Of a DNA stretch of 64,000 nt, positions 38,893-48,394 are shown piece by piece (position 1 is the first letter of the stretch; each line of letters opens with the position of its first letter). The notes beneath the pieces are model-generated. The model was given only the letters and a program-made list of their open reading frames with translations, searched no databases and was not told where the DNA came from. The position numbers and the translations under genes are program-made. Source of the stretch: Aerobium sp039839275. Its GTDB lineage: Bacteria; Pseudomonadota; Alphaproteobacteria; Rhizobiales; Rhizobiaceae. The DNA is taken from positions 1-64,000 of the forward strand of contig NZ_JBDOQP010000002.1 in assembly GCF_039839275.1 (NCBI RefSeq), in the 5' to 3' direction.

Positions 38893-39564
38893 TTGCGAGG
38901 TTTCGATTTCTCCACCTGGCAAGGGCTCGTGCTGACGCTGTTGGGCATAGCCCTCATCACGCTGATCAGCATGGGCATCCGGCTGATCATGATGTTCACC
39001 GTCCAGCAGCGGCGCGAGCGCATGAACCGTCAGATCAATGAGCGGCTCAAGACCCTGATAACGGCGTACAAGACCCTCGGCGGATCATTCACCGGCAATC
39101 TCACGGTGAACCCCGCGCATATGCGCGACATCAAGCGGCGCGATCCCGCCACGACCGAGGACTCCCCCTCGTCGGGCTCCGACCGCGCCCGCCGAATTCG
39201 CGATGCGGTCGAGGCGGCACTCTCCGACATCATTCTCCTGGGGACGGAAGAACAGGTGCGTCTGGCCGAGCGCGCCGCGCGCGACCTCGTCGCAGGCCGG
39301 CGCGTCAAGCTGGACGAATTGGTCGTGTCGTTGCGAAACTTCATCCGGACCGCGCTCGACCTCGCGCCCATACCCGCCGACCTGCAGATTCCCCTTCAAG
39401 GCCCGACGCGTCCTTCCAGTCCGTCCGGGCGCGGCCGGGGCGAGGGAAGCGGAGGCCGGGGCGGCGGCGGAGGTGGCGGCATGGGAGCGGGCGGTGGCGG
39501 CATGGGAGCGGGCGCAACCGGGATGGGCTCGGCGGAGCCGACACCGGCAGACACCCCGCCGTGA
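38893..39564 (+). CDS. Membrane protein with Gly-rich tail, unknown
   Basis: 223 residues, start TTG at 38893 with GGAGG 8-9 nt upstream. One N-terminal membrane helix (residues ~9-36, WQGLVLTLLGIALITLISMGIRLIMM), a basic helical cytoplasmic part (QQRRERMNRQINERLKTLITAYKTLGGSF), then DRARRIRDAVEAALSDIILLGTEEQVRLAERAARDLVAGRRV, a conserved-looking helical domain. From ~residue 180 the tail is Gly/Arg/Met low-complexity, made of GGGMGAG-type repeats. First host gene after the att site. Function unknown. Confidence 0.7.
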   Translation: MRGFDFSTWQGLVLTLLGIALITLISMGIRLIMMFTVQQRRERMNRQINERLKTLITAYKTLGGSFTGNLTVNPAHMRDIKRRDPATTEDSPSSGSDRARRIRDAVEAALSDIILLGTEEQVRLAERAARDLVAGRRVKLDELVVSLRNFIRTALDLAPIPADLQIPLQGPTRPSSPSGRGRGEGSGGRGGGGGGGMGAGGGGMGAGATGMGSAEPTPADTPP

Positions 39565-39725
39565 TCCACGGTCACGTAGCGCATCAGGATCATTGCATCT
39601 GCGATATCGGAACGGTTAAGTTAGGTTGATTTGACAAGAATCATCCGCGCTTGCAAACCATGCCGAAGATGATGCGGCGCCAGCGTGATACCGGCTGACC
39701 GCACACGGCAGAGGAGATTGCGCCG

Positions 39726-41018
39726 ATGAGCTATTACGCCAATGAGGACCAGTTTCCGTTCACGACCGTAGCCTTCATCGAGGCGCGATTCGGCTCGGAA
39801 TGGTCGGTCGGCTCTGGCGTGCTGGTCGGTCGCAACGACGTGCTCACCGCCTCGCACGTCATTTACGATCCGCTTTATGGCCTCGCGGACGAGGTTCACG
39901 TTTACCTCGCCTACAATCCGGCGTTTCCTGGCACGAGCTACGCTGTCGAGTATTTCGAGTACTTCACCGAGTTCGACCCGGACGGCGACGGCTTGCTCTA
40001 CGCGGGCGACGGATATTCCGGCACCAGCCTTGGTGGCGCGGAGCTCGATATCGCGCTGCTGTCGCTGGGCGAGGCCGTCGGCGACACCCACGGCTATATG
40101 GGCCTGAGCTACTCGTTCACATCGGGCTATGCGAACGTCACGGGACACCCCGGCTACTACGACAACTACATGACCAATGATGACGGGTATGTCTCGCTCG
40201 ACTATACCGACCACTTCATCGATATCTCGGGCCTCGAGATCAATCCGGGCAACTCCGGCGGTCCGATCTGGTTCGACAACGGCTCGGGCCCATACGTCGT
40301 CGGTGTTGTTTCCACGTCCGGGGCGGCGGCGAGCATCACAGGGCATTCCGACTGGCTCGCGACGTCGATCGCCGAGAACGACTACCTGATCGGTGGCACG
40401 GGGGGTGGCAGCGGCGGCACGCAGGGTACTGCGGGAGACGACTTCATCCTTCAAAGCGACGGTCCCGGCAGCTACGACGGTCTGGGCGGCACCGACACGA
40501 TCATCCTTTCGGGCAACCGCTCCTCCTACACCGTGACGCTGTACAGTTCCGAAGACGTCAGCATCGGCACCGGTGCCGGCAGTGCGTTCGATCTGGTCGA
40601 TTTCGAACGCGCCGAGTTTATCGACGGTACGCTCGTCTTCGACATCACCAGCGGCAATGCCCCCGCCGCCTATCGGCTCTATGGTGGCGCTTTCGACCGT
40701 GTGCCGGATGAAGGCGGACTGCAGTTCTGGATCGATTATCTCGACCAAGGTGGAACGCTGCGAAACGCCGCAAGCCAGTTCATCGGAAGCGCCGAATTCG
40801 TCGACCTGTTTGGGGCGGCATTGTCCAACGGCGAATTCGTCGAGCAGCTCTATGTAAACGTATTGGGAAGGCCGGGAGAGGATGCGGGCGTTGCATACTG
40901 GACCGGCTATCTCGGGTCCGGCGGCGACCGCGCCGACGCGCTCGTCAACTTCACGCAGCTTCCCGAATATGTCGGGCTGAGCCAGCAAAACATCGACAAC
41001 GGCTACTGGGTGACCTGA
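39726..41018 (+). CDS. Secreted trypsin-like serine protease with RTX-like and DUF4214 segments
   Basis: 430 residues. Chymotrypsin-fold triad: H44 in LTASHVIYD, D108 in ELDIALL, S167 in NPGNSGGPIW. No N-terminal signal peptide is present. Residues ~245-262 (GTAGDDFILQSDGPGSYDGLGGTD) look like one RTX-type calcium repeat, and the C-terminal ~110 residues (AYRLYGGAFDRVPDEGGLQFWID ... VNVLGRPGEDAGVAYW) resemble DUF4214. Both are frequent in proteins exported by type I secretion through a C-terminal signal. It is probably an extracellular protease. It carries an extremely acidic, Asp/Gly/Tyr-rich composition. Confidence 0.87.
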   Translation: MSYYANEDQFPFTTVAFIEARFGSEWSVGSGVLVGRNDVLTASHVIYDPLYGLADEVHVYLAYNPAFPGTSYAVEYFEYFTEFDPDGDGLLYAGDGYSGTSLGGAELDIALLSLGEAVGDTHGYMGLSYSFTSGYANVTGHPGYYDNYMTNDDGYVSLDYTDHFIDISGLEINPGNSGGPIWFDNGSGPYVVGVVSTSGAAASITGHSDWLATSIAENDYLIGGTGGGSGGTQGTAGDDFILQSDGPGSYDGLGGTDTIILSGNRSSYTVTLYSSEDVSIGTGAGSAFDLVDFERAEFIDGTLVFDITSGNAPAAYRLYGGAFDRVPDEGGLQFWIDYLDQGGTLRNAASQFIGSAEFVDLFGAALSNGEFVEQLYVNVLGRPGEDAGVAYWTGYLGSGGDRADALVNFTQLPEYVGLSQQNIDNGYWVT

Positions 41019-41137
41019 CGCCCAGCCGCGTGCCGTAGCTTCGAGACGGCCCTGGCCCGAGCACATGCGCCAATATACAACCTATAAGTGTTTTTGCCTT
41101 TCACGCCACATCCAAATGGTTGTGTTTTCCTGTCGAC

Positions 41138-41581
41138 ATGAACAGGACCATTTCGCCTCTCCGTCCCCACCTGCCTTTCCGCGATAGTTCGGGGTCGACG
41201 GCGGTCGAATTTGCACTCCTGTGTCCGCTCTATCTTCTCTTGATCATGGGCATGACCGCCTACGGCGTCTATTTCGGCACCGCGCATTCGGTCCAGCAGA
41301 TTGCGGCCGATGCGGCCCGCGTCGCGGTCGCCGGCCTGGATTCGCTCGAACGCCAGCAACTGGCGACCGGCTTCGTTCAACGCCATGCCGGCGGCTATCT
41401 ATTCATCGACGTCGACAATGTCAGCGTGTCTGTCGGCGACGACCCTGCGGACCGCACCCAGTTCAACGTCATCGTCTCTTATGATGCCAGCGAATTGCCG
41501 ATCTGGGCGCTCCATGAACGACTGGCCATGCCGGCGAAGACGATCGAGCGGCGTTCGACCATCAGGATCGGAGGAATCTGA
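41138..41581 (+). CDS. TadE-like pilus assembly protein
   Basis: 147 residues from the ATG at 41138. Short basic N-terminus, then the TadE signature: DSSGSTAVEFALLCPLYLLLIMGMTAYGVYFGTAHSVQQIAADAARVAVAG, a prepilin-like membrane segment with the Glu at position 5 of the mature part. A periplasmic domain follows. TadE-like pseudopilins belong to the tad/flp pilus system. No other tad genes are within the window except the next one. Its stop overlaps the next start (TGATG). Confidence 0.85.
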   Translation: MNRTISPLRPHLPFRDSSGSTAVEFALLCPLYLLLIMGMTAYGVYFGTAHSVQQIAADAARVAVAGLDSLERQQLATGFVQRHAGGYLFIDVDNVSVSVGDDPADRTQFNVIVSYDASELPIWALHERLAMPAKTIERRSTIRIGGI

Positions 41582-43341
41582 TGCACGCACGTCCGTCCCT
41601 CCTGTCCCGCGCGCGCCGCTTCCTGTCGGATAGCTCGGGTCACTTCGCCCTGCTCACCGCCTTCGTGACGCCGGTGGCCATCGTGCTTGCCGCCATCGCG
41701 GTGGATACCGGGTCGCTCTATGTCGAGAAGCGTCGTGCTCAAGGACTTGCGGATCTGGCAGCGATCACCGCGGCCGGGAACCTCCAGGATCCGGAGAGGG
41801 CCGCGATCGTTGCCATGGCCGACAACGGTGTCGGCGACATCGTGGTTGGCGGCGCGCGTCCAGACGGCGCCCCGGAATTCCCGGTGGGCGTCGAGGAAGA
41901 CCAGATCGTCGTGGTTCCAGGCCGCTACGACGGCCAGGCCGCTCTCGATGTCGCGGAGCGATTCACACCGAATGCCGGTGCCGCATCGAACGCCGTCAAG
42001 GTGACCTACCGTACAACCGGCACCCGCTATTTCGGCGGCGCCTTGATCGATCCGCCGCAAATCACCGTGTCGGCACTGGCAGAGACGACCACGGCAGCCG
42101 CCTTTTCGGTCGGCTCGCGACTTGCAGCCCTGGAAGGCGGAATCGTCAATGCGCTCCTGAGCGGCCTGCTGGGGTCCGACATCTCGCTATCCGTCATGGA
42201 TTACAACGCATTGCTCGACGCAGACGTTCGCCTGCTGTCGTTTCTCGACGCTCTGGCACTGGAGATCGACCTGACGGCGGGGACCTATGTCGACGTGCTC
42301 GATGCGGAGATCACGCTGGGCCAGTTGGCCGAGGCACTGTCGCAGACGGAAGGTTTGGGCTACGCCGCTCGATCGGCGGCTGCGACGCTCGCCAATCAAG
42401 CCAGCAGCCACCACGCTGCCAATCTGCAATTGTCCAAGCTGATCGACCTAGGCGACACTGGCGGTCAGGTGTTCCAGACCGGCATAGACCAGATCGGTCT
42501 TGACGTCGGGGTGCTGGACCTTGTCGCGGGAAGCGCCATTGCCGCCGGCAGGGGCAAGCAGGTCGCCCTCGATCTCGGCGCGGCCATTCCCGGTCTGCTC
42601 ACCACGACCGTTTCTCTCGCCATCGGCGAGCCGCCCCAGCACGCGCCATGGTATCGTGTCGGCTCTGGTGGAGAATTGGTTCGCACGGCACAGACGCGTC
42701 TTTCCGTGATCGTCGAAGTCGGCATGCCGGGCAGCCTCGTGAGCCTGTTGGGCGCACGGATTAGAATCCCGCTCTATCTCGAAGTCGCCTTTGCGGAAGC
42801 GAAACTCAAGAGCATTGCCTGCGATACGGGACCGGACGGCGTGACGGTGGAAGTCGACGCACGGCCTGGTGTCGCCGATCTCTATCTCGGTGAGGTTGAT
42901 CCCTCGAAGCTTGGAGGCTTCGCCAATCCGCTCGTCAACGAAAGCGCCGATCTTGTCAAGCTTCCGCTGATCCGCATTACCGGCAAGGCTCACGCCGAGA
43001 TCGCCGAGACGGACTACCGTACCCTCACCTTCTCCGCGTCCGACATCGAGGAGAGCCGCATCAGGCAGGTTTCCACGACGGCGCTCACCCGTTCACTCGT
43101 CACCTCACTGTTTCAGGGGCTCGAGCTCGACGCGCATGTCAGCGTCGGAGGCATCCTGAACCTGCCGTTGCTCAGCCTGCCGTCGGGAACGCTCAACGTG
43201 CTTGGCTCAGCCCTCGGCGCGGTAACCCCCGCCATAGACACGCTGCTGGCGAGGCTTCTCTCCACGCTCGGTCTGGCGCTTGGGCAAGCCGATGTGCAGG
43301 TCCACGGCGCCACCTGCGGTCGCGCGGTGCTGGTCCAGTAA
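41581..43341 (+). CDS. TadG-like pilus assembly protein
   Basis: 586 residues. The N-terminus, DSSGHFALLTAFVTPVAIVLAAIAVDTGSLYVEKRRAQGLADLAAITAAG, is the TadG/'putative Flp pilus-assembly TadE/G-like' signature with one membrane helix and the 'DL AA' block. The long extracytoplasmic part is Leu/Val/Ala-rich with repeats such as LDADVRLLSFLDALALEIDL and 'QTGIDQIGLDVGVLDLVAG'. I see no von Willebrand MIDAS motif (DxSxS), so it is not the vWA-type TadG. Coupled to the TadE gene. Its 3' end is 2 nt from the convergent glycogen operon end. Confidence 0.8.
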   Translation: MHARPSLLSRARRFLSDSSGHFALLTAFVTPVAIVLAAIAVDTGSLYVEKRRAQGLADLAAITAAGNLQDPERAAIVAMADNGVGDIVVGGARPDGAPEFPVGVEEDQIVVVPGRYDGQAALDVAERFTPNAGAASNAVKVTYRTTGTRYFGGALIDPPQITVSALAETTTAAAFSVGSRLAALEGGIVNALLSGLLGSDISLSVMDYNALLDADVRLLSFLDALALEIDLTAGTYVDVLDAEITLGQLAEALSQTEGLGYAARSAAATLANQASSHHAANLQLSKLIDLGDTGGQVFQTGIDQIGLDVGVLDLVAGSAIAAGRGKQVALDLGAAIPGLLTTTVSLAIGEPPQHAPWYRVGSGGELVRTAQTRLSVIVEVGMPGSLVSLLGARIRIPLYLEVAFAEAKLKSIACDTGPDGVTVEVDARPGVADLYLGEVDPSKLGGFANPLVNESADLVKLPLIRITGKAHAEIAETDYRTLTFSASDIEESRIRQVSTTALTRSLVTSLFQGLELDAHVSVGGILNLPLLSLPSGTLNVLGSALGAVTPAIDTLLARLLSTLGLALGQADVQVHGATCGRAVLVQ

Positions 43342-43343
43342 CG

Positions 43344-44909
43344 TCACGCGGGATGGATCAGCCAGCCGAGCGGCGGTAGCGTGGTATTCGCCTGGTCCGC
43401 CAGTTGCACAGCGTCGGTCCCGAAGTTGAAAGCGCAGAAGACGCGCTCGCCCTCGGCTTCCCGCACGAAGGCAAGCACATTGCCCCCATGATGATCCTCG
43501 AGCGTGATGCTGCCGGACGTCAAGGCGGGGCTTGCCTTTCGGAACCTCAGCATCGCCCGATAATGATGCAAGATCGACGCGTTGTCCTGCTCCTGCAGTT
43601 CCACCGCATGGGTCAGATGTTCACCGGGCACCGGCAGCCATGGAAGGCCGTCGCTGAATCCGCCATGAGGTCGGCCTGCTTCCCACACCATTGGCGTGCG
43701 GCAGCCATCCCGGCCCTTGAAACCCGGCCAGAACCGAATGCCGTAAGGATCACGCAGATCCTCGAAGGCGAGATCAGCTTCCTGGAGGCCCAGTTCCTCA
43801 CCCTGATAGATGCAGATCGAACCGCGCAGGCTGCAAAGCAACGCGGCCGAGAATCGCGCCAGCGTGTCCGGATCCCCTCCCTGCCGCAGCCATCTGGAGA
43901 CGTGGCGCGCCACATCGTGGTTTGAGAATGCCCAGCACACCCAGCCGTCGGGCGCCGCCTGTTCGAATGCCGCGATGCAATTGCGCACGTGTTCCGCCGA
44001 AAACTCGGGGCTCAGCATGTCGAAGGTGTAGCACATGTGCAGGCGGTCGTTGCCGGCGGTGTATTCGGCCACGGTTCGCAGCGAGCGCTCGCCGTCTCCC
44101 ACCTCGCCTACTGCCGCACGCGCGCCGTACTCGTCCAGAAGCGAACGGAAACGCTTCAGGAAGGCGACGTTCTCCGGTCTCGTCTTGTCATATACATGGT
44201 CCTGGTATCCGTATGGGTTGGTATCGGGAATGTCGTTGACCTTGCCCCGCGGCATCGGCGGGTTGTCGCGCAGCAGATCGTCGTGGACATAGAAATTCAC
44301 CGTGTCGAGCCGGAAGCCGTCGACGCCGCGCTCCAGCCAGAAGCGGACCGTTTCGAGCAGCGCTTCCTGCACCTCGGCGTTGTGGAAATTGAGGTCTGGC
44401 TGCGAGGCGAGGAAATTGTGCAGATAGTACTGCTTGCGCACGGAGTCCCATTCCCACGCCGGCCCGCCGAAGATCGACAGCCAGTTGTTGGGGGCCGACC
44501 CGTCCGGCTTGGGGTCGGCCCAGACATACCAGTCTGCCTTGGCGCTGGTGCGGCCCGAGCGGCTCTCGGCGAACCACGGATGCTTGTCCGACGAGTGCGA
44601 CAACACCTGGTCGATGACCACCTTGAGGCCCAGCCTGTGCGCTTCCGCCACCACCGCGTCGAAATCGGCGATCGTGCCGAAGATCGGATCGACATCGCAA
44701 TAGTCTGAGACATCGTAGCCCATGTCGGCCATCGGTGACGTGAAGAAGGGCGACAGCCAGACCGCATCCGCCCCCAACGCCGCGGCATGCGACAGCCGCT
44801 GCGCCACGCCACGCAGGTCCCCGCTACCGTCGCCGGTAGTGTCCTGGAACGAGCGCGGATAGATCTGATAGATCACGCAACCCCGCCACCAGTCTGCATC
44901 ATTGTGCAT
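43344..44909 (-). CDS. Alpha-glucosidase, GH13 family
   Basis: 521 residues. GH13 regions: ADMGYDVSDY, LGLKVVIDQVLSHSSDKHPWF, nucleophile D202 in GVDGFRLDTVNF, acid/base E269 in AVGEVGDGE, and transition-state D332 in AFSNHDVARH. This resembles the AglA-type alpha-glucosidases of rhizobia that hydrolyse short alpha-glucosides. It is the last gene of the glycogen operon and its start overlaps the glgX end by 11 nt. It probably turns the oligosaccharides released by debranching into glucose. The start ATG at 44909 fits the family N-terminus (ADWWRGCVIYQIYPRSF). Confidence 0.9.
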   Translation of the reverse strand: MHNDADWWRGCVIYQIYPRSFQDTTGDGSGDLRGVAQRLSHAAALGADAVWLSPFFTSPMADMGYDVSDYCDVDPIFGTIADFDAVVAEAHRLGLKVVIDQVLSHSSDKHPWFAESRSGRTSAKADWYVWADPKPDGSAPNNWLSIFGGPAWEWDSVRKQYYLHNFLASQPDLNFHNAEVQEALLETVRFWLERGVDGFRLDTVNFYVHDDLLRDNPPMPRGKVNDIPDTNPYGYQDHVYDKTRPENVAFLKRFRSLLDEYGARAAVGEVGDGERSLRTVAEYTAGNDRLHMCYTFDMLSPEFSAEHVRNCIAAFEQAAPDGWVCWAFSNHDVARHVSRWLRQGGDPDTLARFSAALLCSLRGSICIYQGEELGLQEADLAFEDLRDPYGIRFWPGFKGRDGCRTPMVWEAGRPHGGFSDGLPWLPVPGEHLTHAVELQEQDNASILHHYRAMLRFRKASPALTSGSITLEDHHGGNVLAFVREAEGERVFCAFNFGTDAVQLADQANTTLPPLGWLIHPA

Positions 44910-46737
44910 GCTTCGTCTCCGTGGTCCGCATTCTTGCCCCGTCTCGATCGATCGTCAGCCGGATGCTGCCGAGCGCCATCGTCAATGTCCGCCGCTGGTC
45001 GTCTTCCCAGTCCGCGACGGTCATCGGCTGGCCGTCTTCACGAAGCCATTGAACGTCCTGATCCGTCAGCAATGTGGCATCGCGCAATTGCGGGCTGCCG
45101 GCCCGCAGCGCGCCAAGGGCGAACGCATGCGCCTCGAGTTCCTGATCACGCCCCGTCCAGTCGAGCCATGTGATGGCATTGTCCTGGGCATAGGCATTGT
45201 TGTTGCCACCTTGCGTGCGGCCAAACTCGTCGCCGGCGGTGAGCATGATCGCGCCGCGCGATGCAAACAGCAGCGTCAGCAACGTCTTGATATCCTGCAG
45301 GCGGCTGGCAACGACGTCCGGGGCGTCGGACGGCCCTTCGACTCCATGGTTCCAGGAGATGTTGTCGTTGTGGCCATCGCGATTGTCTTCGCCATTGGCT
45401 TCATTGTGCTTGTGTTCGTACGCCGTCAGATCGGCCAGCGTCATCCCGTCATGGGCCGCGATGAAATTGACGCTGCGCGTGGCCGCGCCAGTGAACACAT
45501 CCGCCGAACCTGCCAGCCGCGTCGCCAGCCGAGCGACCCCACCACCCTCACCCTTGACGAAGCGGCGCACGTCGTCGCGGTACTGGTCGTTCCACTCGAG
45601 GAATGCCGCGGCGAAGTTTCCAAGCTGATAGCCACCCGGGCCGATGTCCCAGGGCTCGGCGATCAGTATCCGCGAGCCGATCTCCGGATCGTCGAGCATC
45701 TCCTGCAAGAGCGGCGCACCCGGATCGAAACCCGCGTCATTCCGGCCGAGGATCGGCGCCAGGTCGAATCGGAATCCGTCGATTCCGGCATGGCGAACGA
45801 AGGCGCGCAGCGAATCGAGCACCAGCCTGCGGGTTGCGGGGTGGTCGCAGGCAACCGTGTTTCCGGTCCCGGTATCGTTGACGAGTTCACCGTCACTGCA
45901 GTGGCGGAAGTAAGCACGCGCACCCAGCCCGCGCAGCGACAGCGTCGGCCCGAGACGATCGCTTTCGGCCGTATGGTTGAAGACGAGGTCGAGAATGACG
46001 CCGATGCCGGCCTCGTGCAGCGCCGCCACAGTCTCCCTCATCTCTCGCCAGCCGCCGGGCGCGAGCCGGGGATCGAGCGCCATGAAGGTGACAGGATTGT
46101 AGCCCCACGCATTGCTCAGTCCCAGCGGCGGCAGGTGACGCTCGTCCATCCAGGCAGTGATCGGCATCAGTTCCACGGCGTCGACATGCAGTTTCCGCAG
46201 GTGCTCGATGATCGCGGGATGGGCGAGCGCGGCAATCGTGCCGCGCAGTTCGTCCGGCACTTCTGGATGCAGCATCGTGAAGCCGCGGACGTTCAGTTCA
46301 TAGATCAGGCCGCCCGGGCTGAAACGAGGTTTCTCCAGTGGCACAACGGGCAGGTCGCGGACGATCGCCTTGGGCATCAGGCGCGCTGTGTCCGGACCCG
46401 TCCCACGTGGCGCGGCAAGCGCGGGATCGTAGCGATAGGCTCTGTTGAGCTCCAGCGCGTAGGGGTCGACCAGCAGCTTGTCAGGATCGAACCAAAGACC
46501 GTTGTCCGGATCGTAGGGACCGTCGGCCCGAAAGCCGTAGCGCGCGCCTGGGGAAAGTCCCGGCACGAAGAGTGTGTGCCACCCGTCCTGCGCGGAACCC
46601 ATTTCGAGACGTTTCGTCTCATCGGCGTTCTCGTCGAACAGGCACAGCCAGACGCGATCCGCAGCGCCCGACCACACCGAAAAGCTTGCGCCGCCCTCCG
46701 TGAGGTAGGCACCCGCCCGGTGCTCACCCTCGCTCAT
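44899..46737 (-). CDS. glgX: Glycogen debranching enzyme GlgX
   Basis: 612 residues, shorter than E. coli-type GlgX (657) but complete. An N-terminal CBM48-like domain (residues ~10-95) precedes the GH13 barrel: YELNVRGFTMLHP, GVILDLVFNHTAESD, nucleophile Asp in GIDGFRFDLAPILGR, acid/base Glu in ILIAEPWDIGPGGYQ, and the third Asp in FIAAHDGMTL. NISWNHGVEG is also conserved in this family. It hydrolyses alpha-1,6 branches on limit dextrins left by GlgP. It follows pgm by 10 nt. Confidence 0.95.
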   Translation of the reverse strand: MSEGEHRAGAYLTEGGASFSVWSGAADRVWLCLFDENADETKRLEMGSAQDGWHTLFVPGLSPGARYGFRADGPYDPDNGLWFDPDKLLVDPYALELNRAYRYDPALAAPRGTGPDTARLMPKAIVRDLPVVPLEKPRFSPGGLIYELNVRGFTMLHPEVPDELRGTIAALAHPAIIEHLRKLHVDAVELMPITAWMDERHLPPLGLSNAWGYNPVTFMALDPRLAPGGWREMRETVAALHEAGIGVILDLVFNHTAESDRLGPTLSLRGLGARAYFRHCSDGELVNDTGTGNTVACDHPATRRLVLDSLRAFVRHAGIDGFRFDLAPILGRNDAGFDPGAPLLQEMLDDPEIGSRILIAEPWDIGPGGYQLGNFAAAFLEWNDQYRDDVRRFVKGEGGGVARLATRLAGSADVFTGAATRSVNFIAAHDGMTLADLTAYEHKHNEANGEDNRDGHNDNISWNHGVEGPSDAPDVVASRLQDIKTLLTLLFASRGAIMLTAGDEFGRTQGGNNNAYAQDNAITWLDWTGRDQELEAHAFALGALRAGSPQLRDATLLTDQDVQWLREDGQPMTVADWEDDQRRTLTMALGSIRLTIDRDGARMRTTETKHAQ

Positions 46738-46747
46738 CAGTGAGCCT

Positions 46748-48379
46748 TCACGTGATGACGCTCGGCGTCGAGCGGCCGGTGAATTTCCGGATCCGCGCGA
46801 TCGACTCCGCGGCCGCGATCAGATCTGCCAGTGCCTTCTGCGTATCCATGTGATGGCGCGCCGGATCGGGCTCGTAGCGCTCGATATAGGCGCGCAAGGT
46901 TGCCCCGGACGTCCCTGTTCCCGAAAGACGGAACACGATACGAGATCCGCCCTCGAACATGATGCGGACGCCCTGCCCTTCGCTGACGGAACCGTCGACC
47001 GGATCGTGGTAGGCAAAGTCGTCGGCCATCTCGACCGTCAATTCGCCGACCGCGGTTCCGGGAAGATCCCCGAGCTTGGCATGGAGCGCGCCCATCAGGG
47101 CGCTGGCATCCTCGGTGGAGACGCCTTCATAATCGTGGCGCGAATAATAGTTTCGACCGAAAGCCGCCCAATGCTCGCTGGCGATCTCGATGACGCTCTG
47201 CTTACGCACAGCAAGTATGTTCAGCCACAACAGCACCGCCCAGAGCCCGTCCTTCTCGCGGACATGATCGGACCCCGTGCCAGCACTTTCCTCGCCGCAG
47301 ATGGTCGCGAGGCCGGCGTCCAGCAGGTTGCCGAAGAACTTCCATCCTGTCGGTGTCTCGTAGAGGCCGATGCCGAGTTTGTCTGCGACGCGGTCCGCTG
47401 CGCCGCTGGTGGGCATGGAGCGTGCGATGCCCTTGAGGCCACCGGCGTAGCCGGGCGCCAGGTGCGCATTCGCCGCCAGCATCGCAAGCGAGTCCGAAGG
47501 CGTGACGAAAATCCCCTTGCCGATGATCAGGTTGCGGTCCCCGTCGCCGTCCGAAGCCGCACCGAAATCAGGGGCGTTCTGGGACATCATCATTTCGTAG
47601 AGGTCGCGCGCATGGACGAGATTCGGATCAGGGTGATGCCCGCCGAAATCGGGCAGCGGAACTGCGTTTCGCGCGGTGCCGGTTTCAGCGCCGAGACGCC
47701 TCTCGAGAATCTCGACCGCATAAGGTCCGGTGACCGCGTGCATCGCGTCGAACACCATGCGGAATCCGCCTGCAAACAACGCACGGATCGCATCGAAATC
47801 GAACAGCGTTTCCATGAGCTCGGCATAGTCGGAGACCGGGTCGACCACCTCGACCGCCATGCCGTCCAGTTCCTGCGTGCCGATGGTGGCGAGATCGATG
47901 TCGGCGCCGGATTCGGTGATCGCATATCGATCGATCTCCTTGCTGCGGGCATAGATGGCGTCGGTGATCTTTTCCGGTGCCGGGCCGCCATTGCCGACAT
48001 TGTACTTGATGCCGAAATCCTCGTTCGGCCCGCCGGGATTGTGGCTTGCAGACAGGATGATGCCGCCGAACGCCTTGTTCTTGCGGATCAGGTGCGATGC
48101 CGCGGGCGTCGAGAGAATGCCGCCCTGTCCAACGATCACCCGGCCAAAACCGTTGGCCGCCGCCATCCTGATCGCCTTCTGGATCGTCTCGAGATTGAAA
48201 TATCGACCATCGCCGCCGATCACGAGGGTCTCGCCGCGATAGCCTGCCACCGAATCGAAGATCGATTGGATGAAGTTCTCGACGTAATGTTCCTGCTGGA
48301 AGACAGGCACCTTCTTGCGCAGGCCGGACGTCCCCGGCTTCTGGTCCGCGTAAGGTGTCGTTGCGACAATGGAGTTCAT
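46748..48379 (-). CDS. pgm: Phosphoglucomutase (alpha-D-glucose)
   Basis: 543 residues. Interconverts glucose-1-phosphate and glucose-6-phosphate, linking glycogen to glycolysis. Active-site Ser in GGIILSASHNPGGPNEDFGIKYN, metal-binding loop SDGDGDRNLI, sugar-binding GEESAGTGSDHVREKDG and a phosphate-binding RLSGTGTSGATLR near the end. This is the long PGM type found in rhizobial glycogen operons. Fits the position between glgA and glgX. Confidence 0.95.
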   Translation of the reverse strand: MNSIVATTPYADQKPGTSGLRKKVPVFQQEHYVENFIQSIFDSVAGYRGETLVIGGDGRYFNLETIQKAIRMAAANGFGRVIVGQGGILSTPAASHLIRKNKAFGGIILSASHNPGGPNEDFGIKYNVGNGGPAPEKITDAIYARSKEIDRYAITESGADIDLATIGTQELDGMAVEVVDPVSDYAELMETLFDFDAIRALFAGGFRMVFDAMHAVTGPYAVEILERRLGAETGTARNAVPLPDFGGHHPDPNLVHARDLYEMMMSQNAPDFGAASDGDGDRNLIIGKGIFVTPSDSLAMLAANAHLAPGYAGGLKGIARSMPTSGAADRVADKLGIGLYETPTGWKFFGNLLDAGLATICGEESAGTGSDHVREKDGLWAVLLWLNILAVRKQSVIEIASEHWAAFGRNYYSRHDYEGVSTEDASALMGALHAKLGDLPGTAVGELTVEMADDFAYHDPVDGSVSEGQGVRIMFEGGSRIVFRLSGTGTSGATLRAYIERYEPDPARHHMDTQKALADLIAAAESIARIRKFTGRSTPSVIT

Positions 48380-48394
48380 CAGTAGCGGCCTCTT

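Noticed and set aside
39621..41066. 481-codon minus-strand frame opposite the trypsin-like gene
   Set aside because: The plus-strand frame has a complete catalytic triad and C-terminal domain; the minus frame has no recognisable feature.
41581..43341. vWA-type TadG
   Set aside because: The TadG-like N-terminus is present but no DxSxS metal site of a von Willebrand A domain is seen.
44902..46743. 613-codon plus-strand frame exactly opposite glgX
   Set aside because: Antisense shadow: glgX has all GH13 motifs in order, while the opposite frame has none and its ends mirror those of glgX.
46850..48385. 511-codon plus-strand frame opposite pgm
   Set aside because: Same reason: pgm motifs are complete on the minus strand and the plus frame looks like reverse-complement of high-GC codons.
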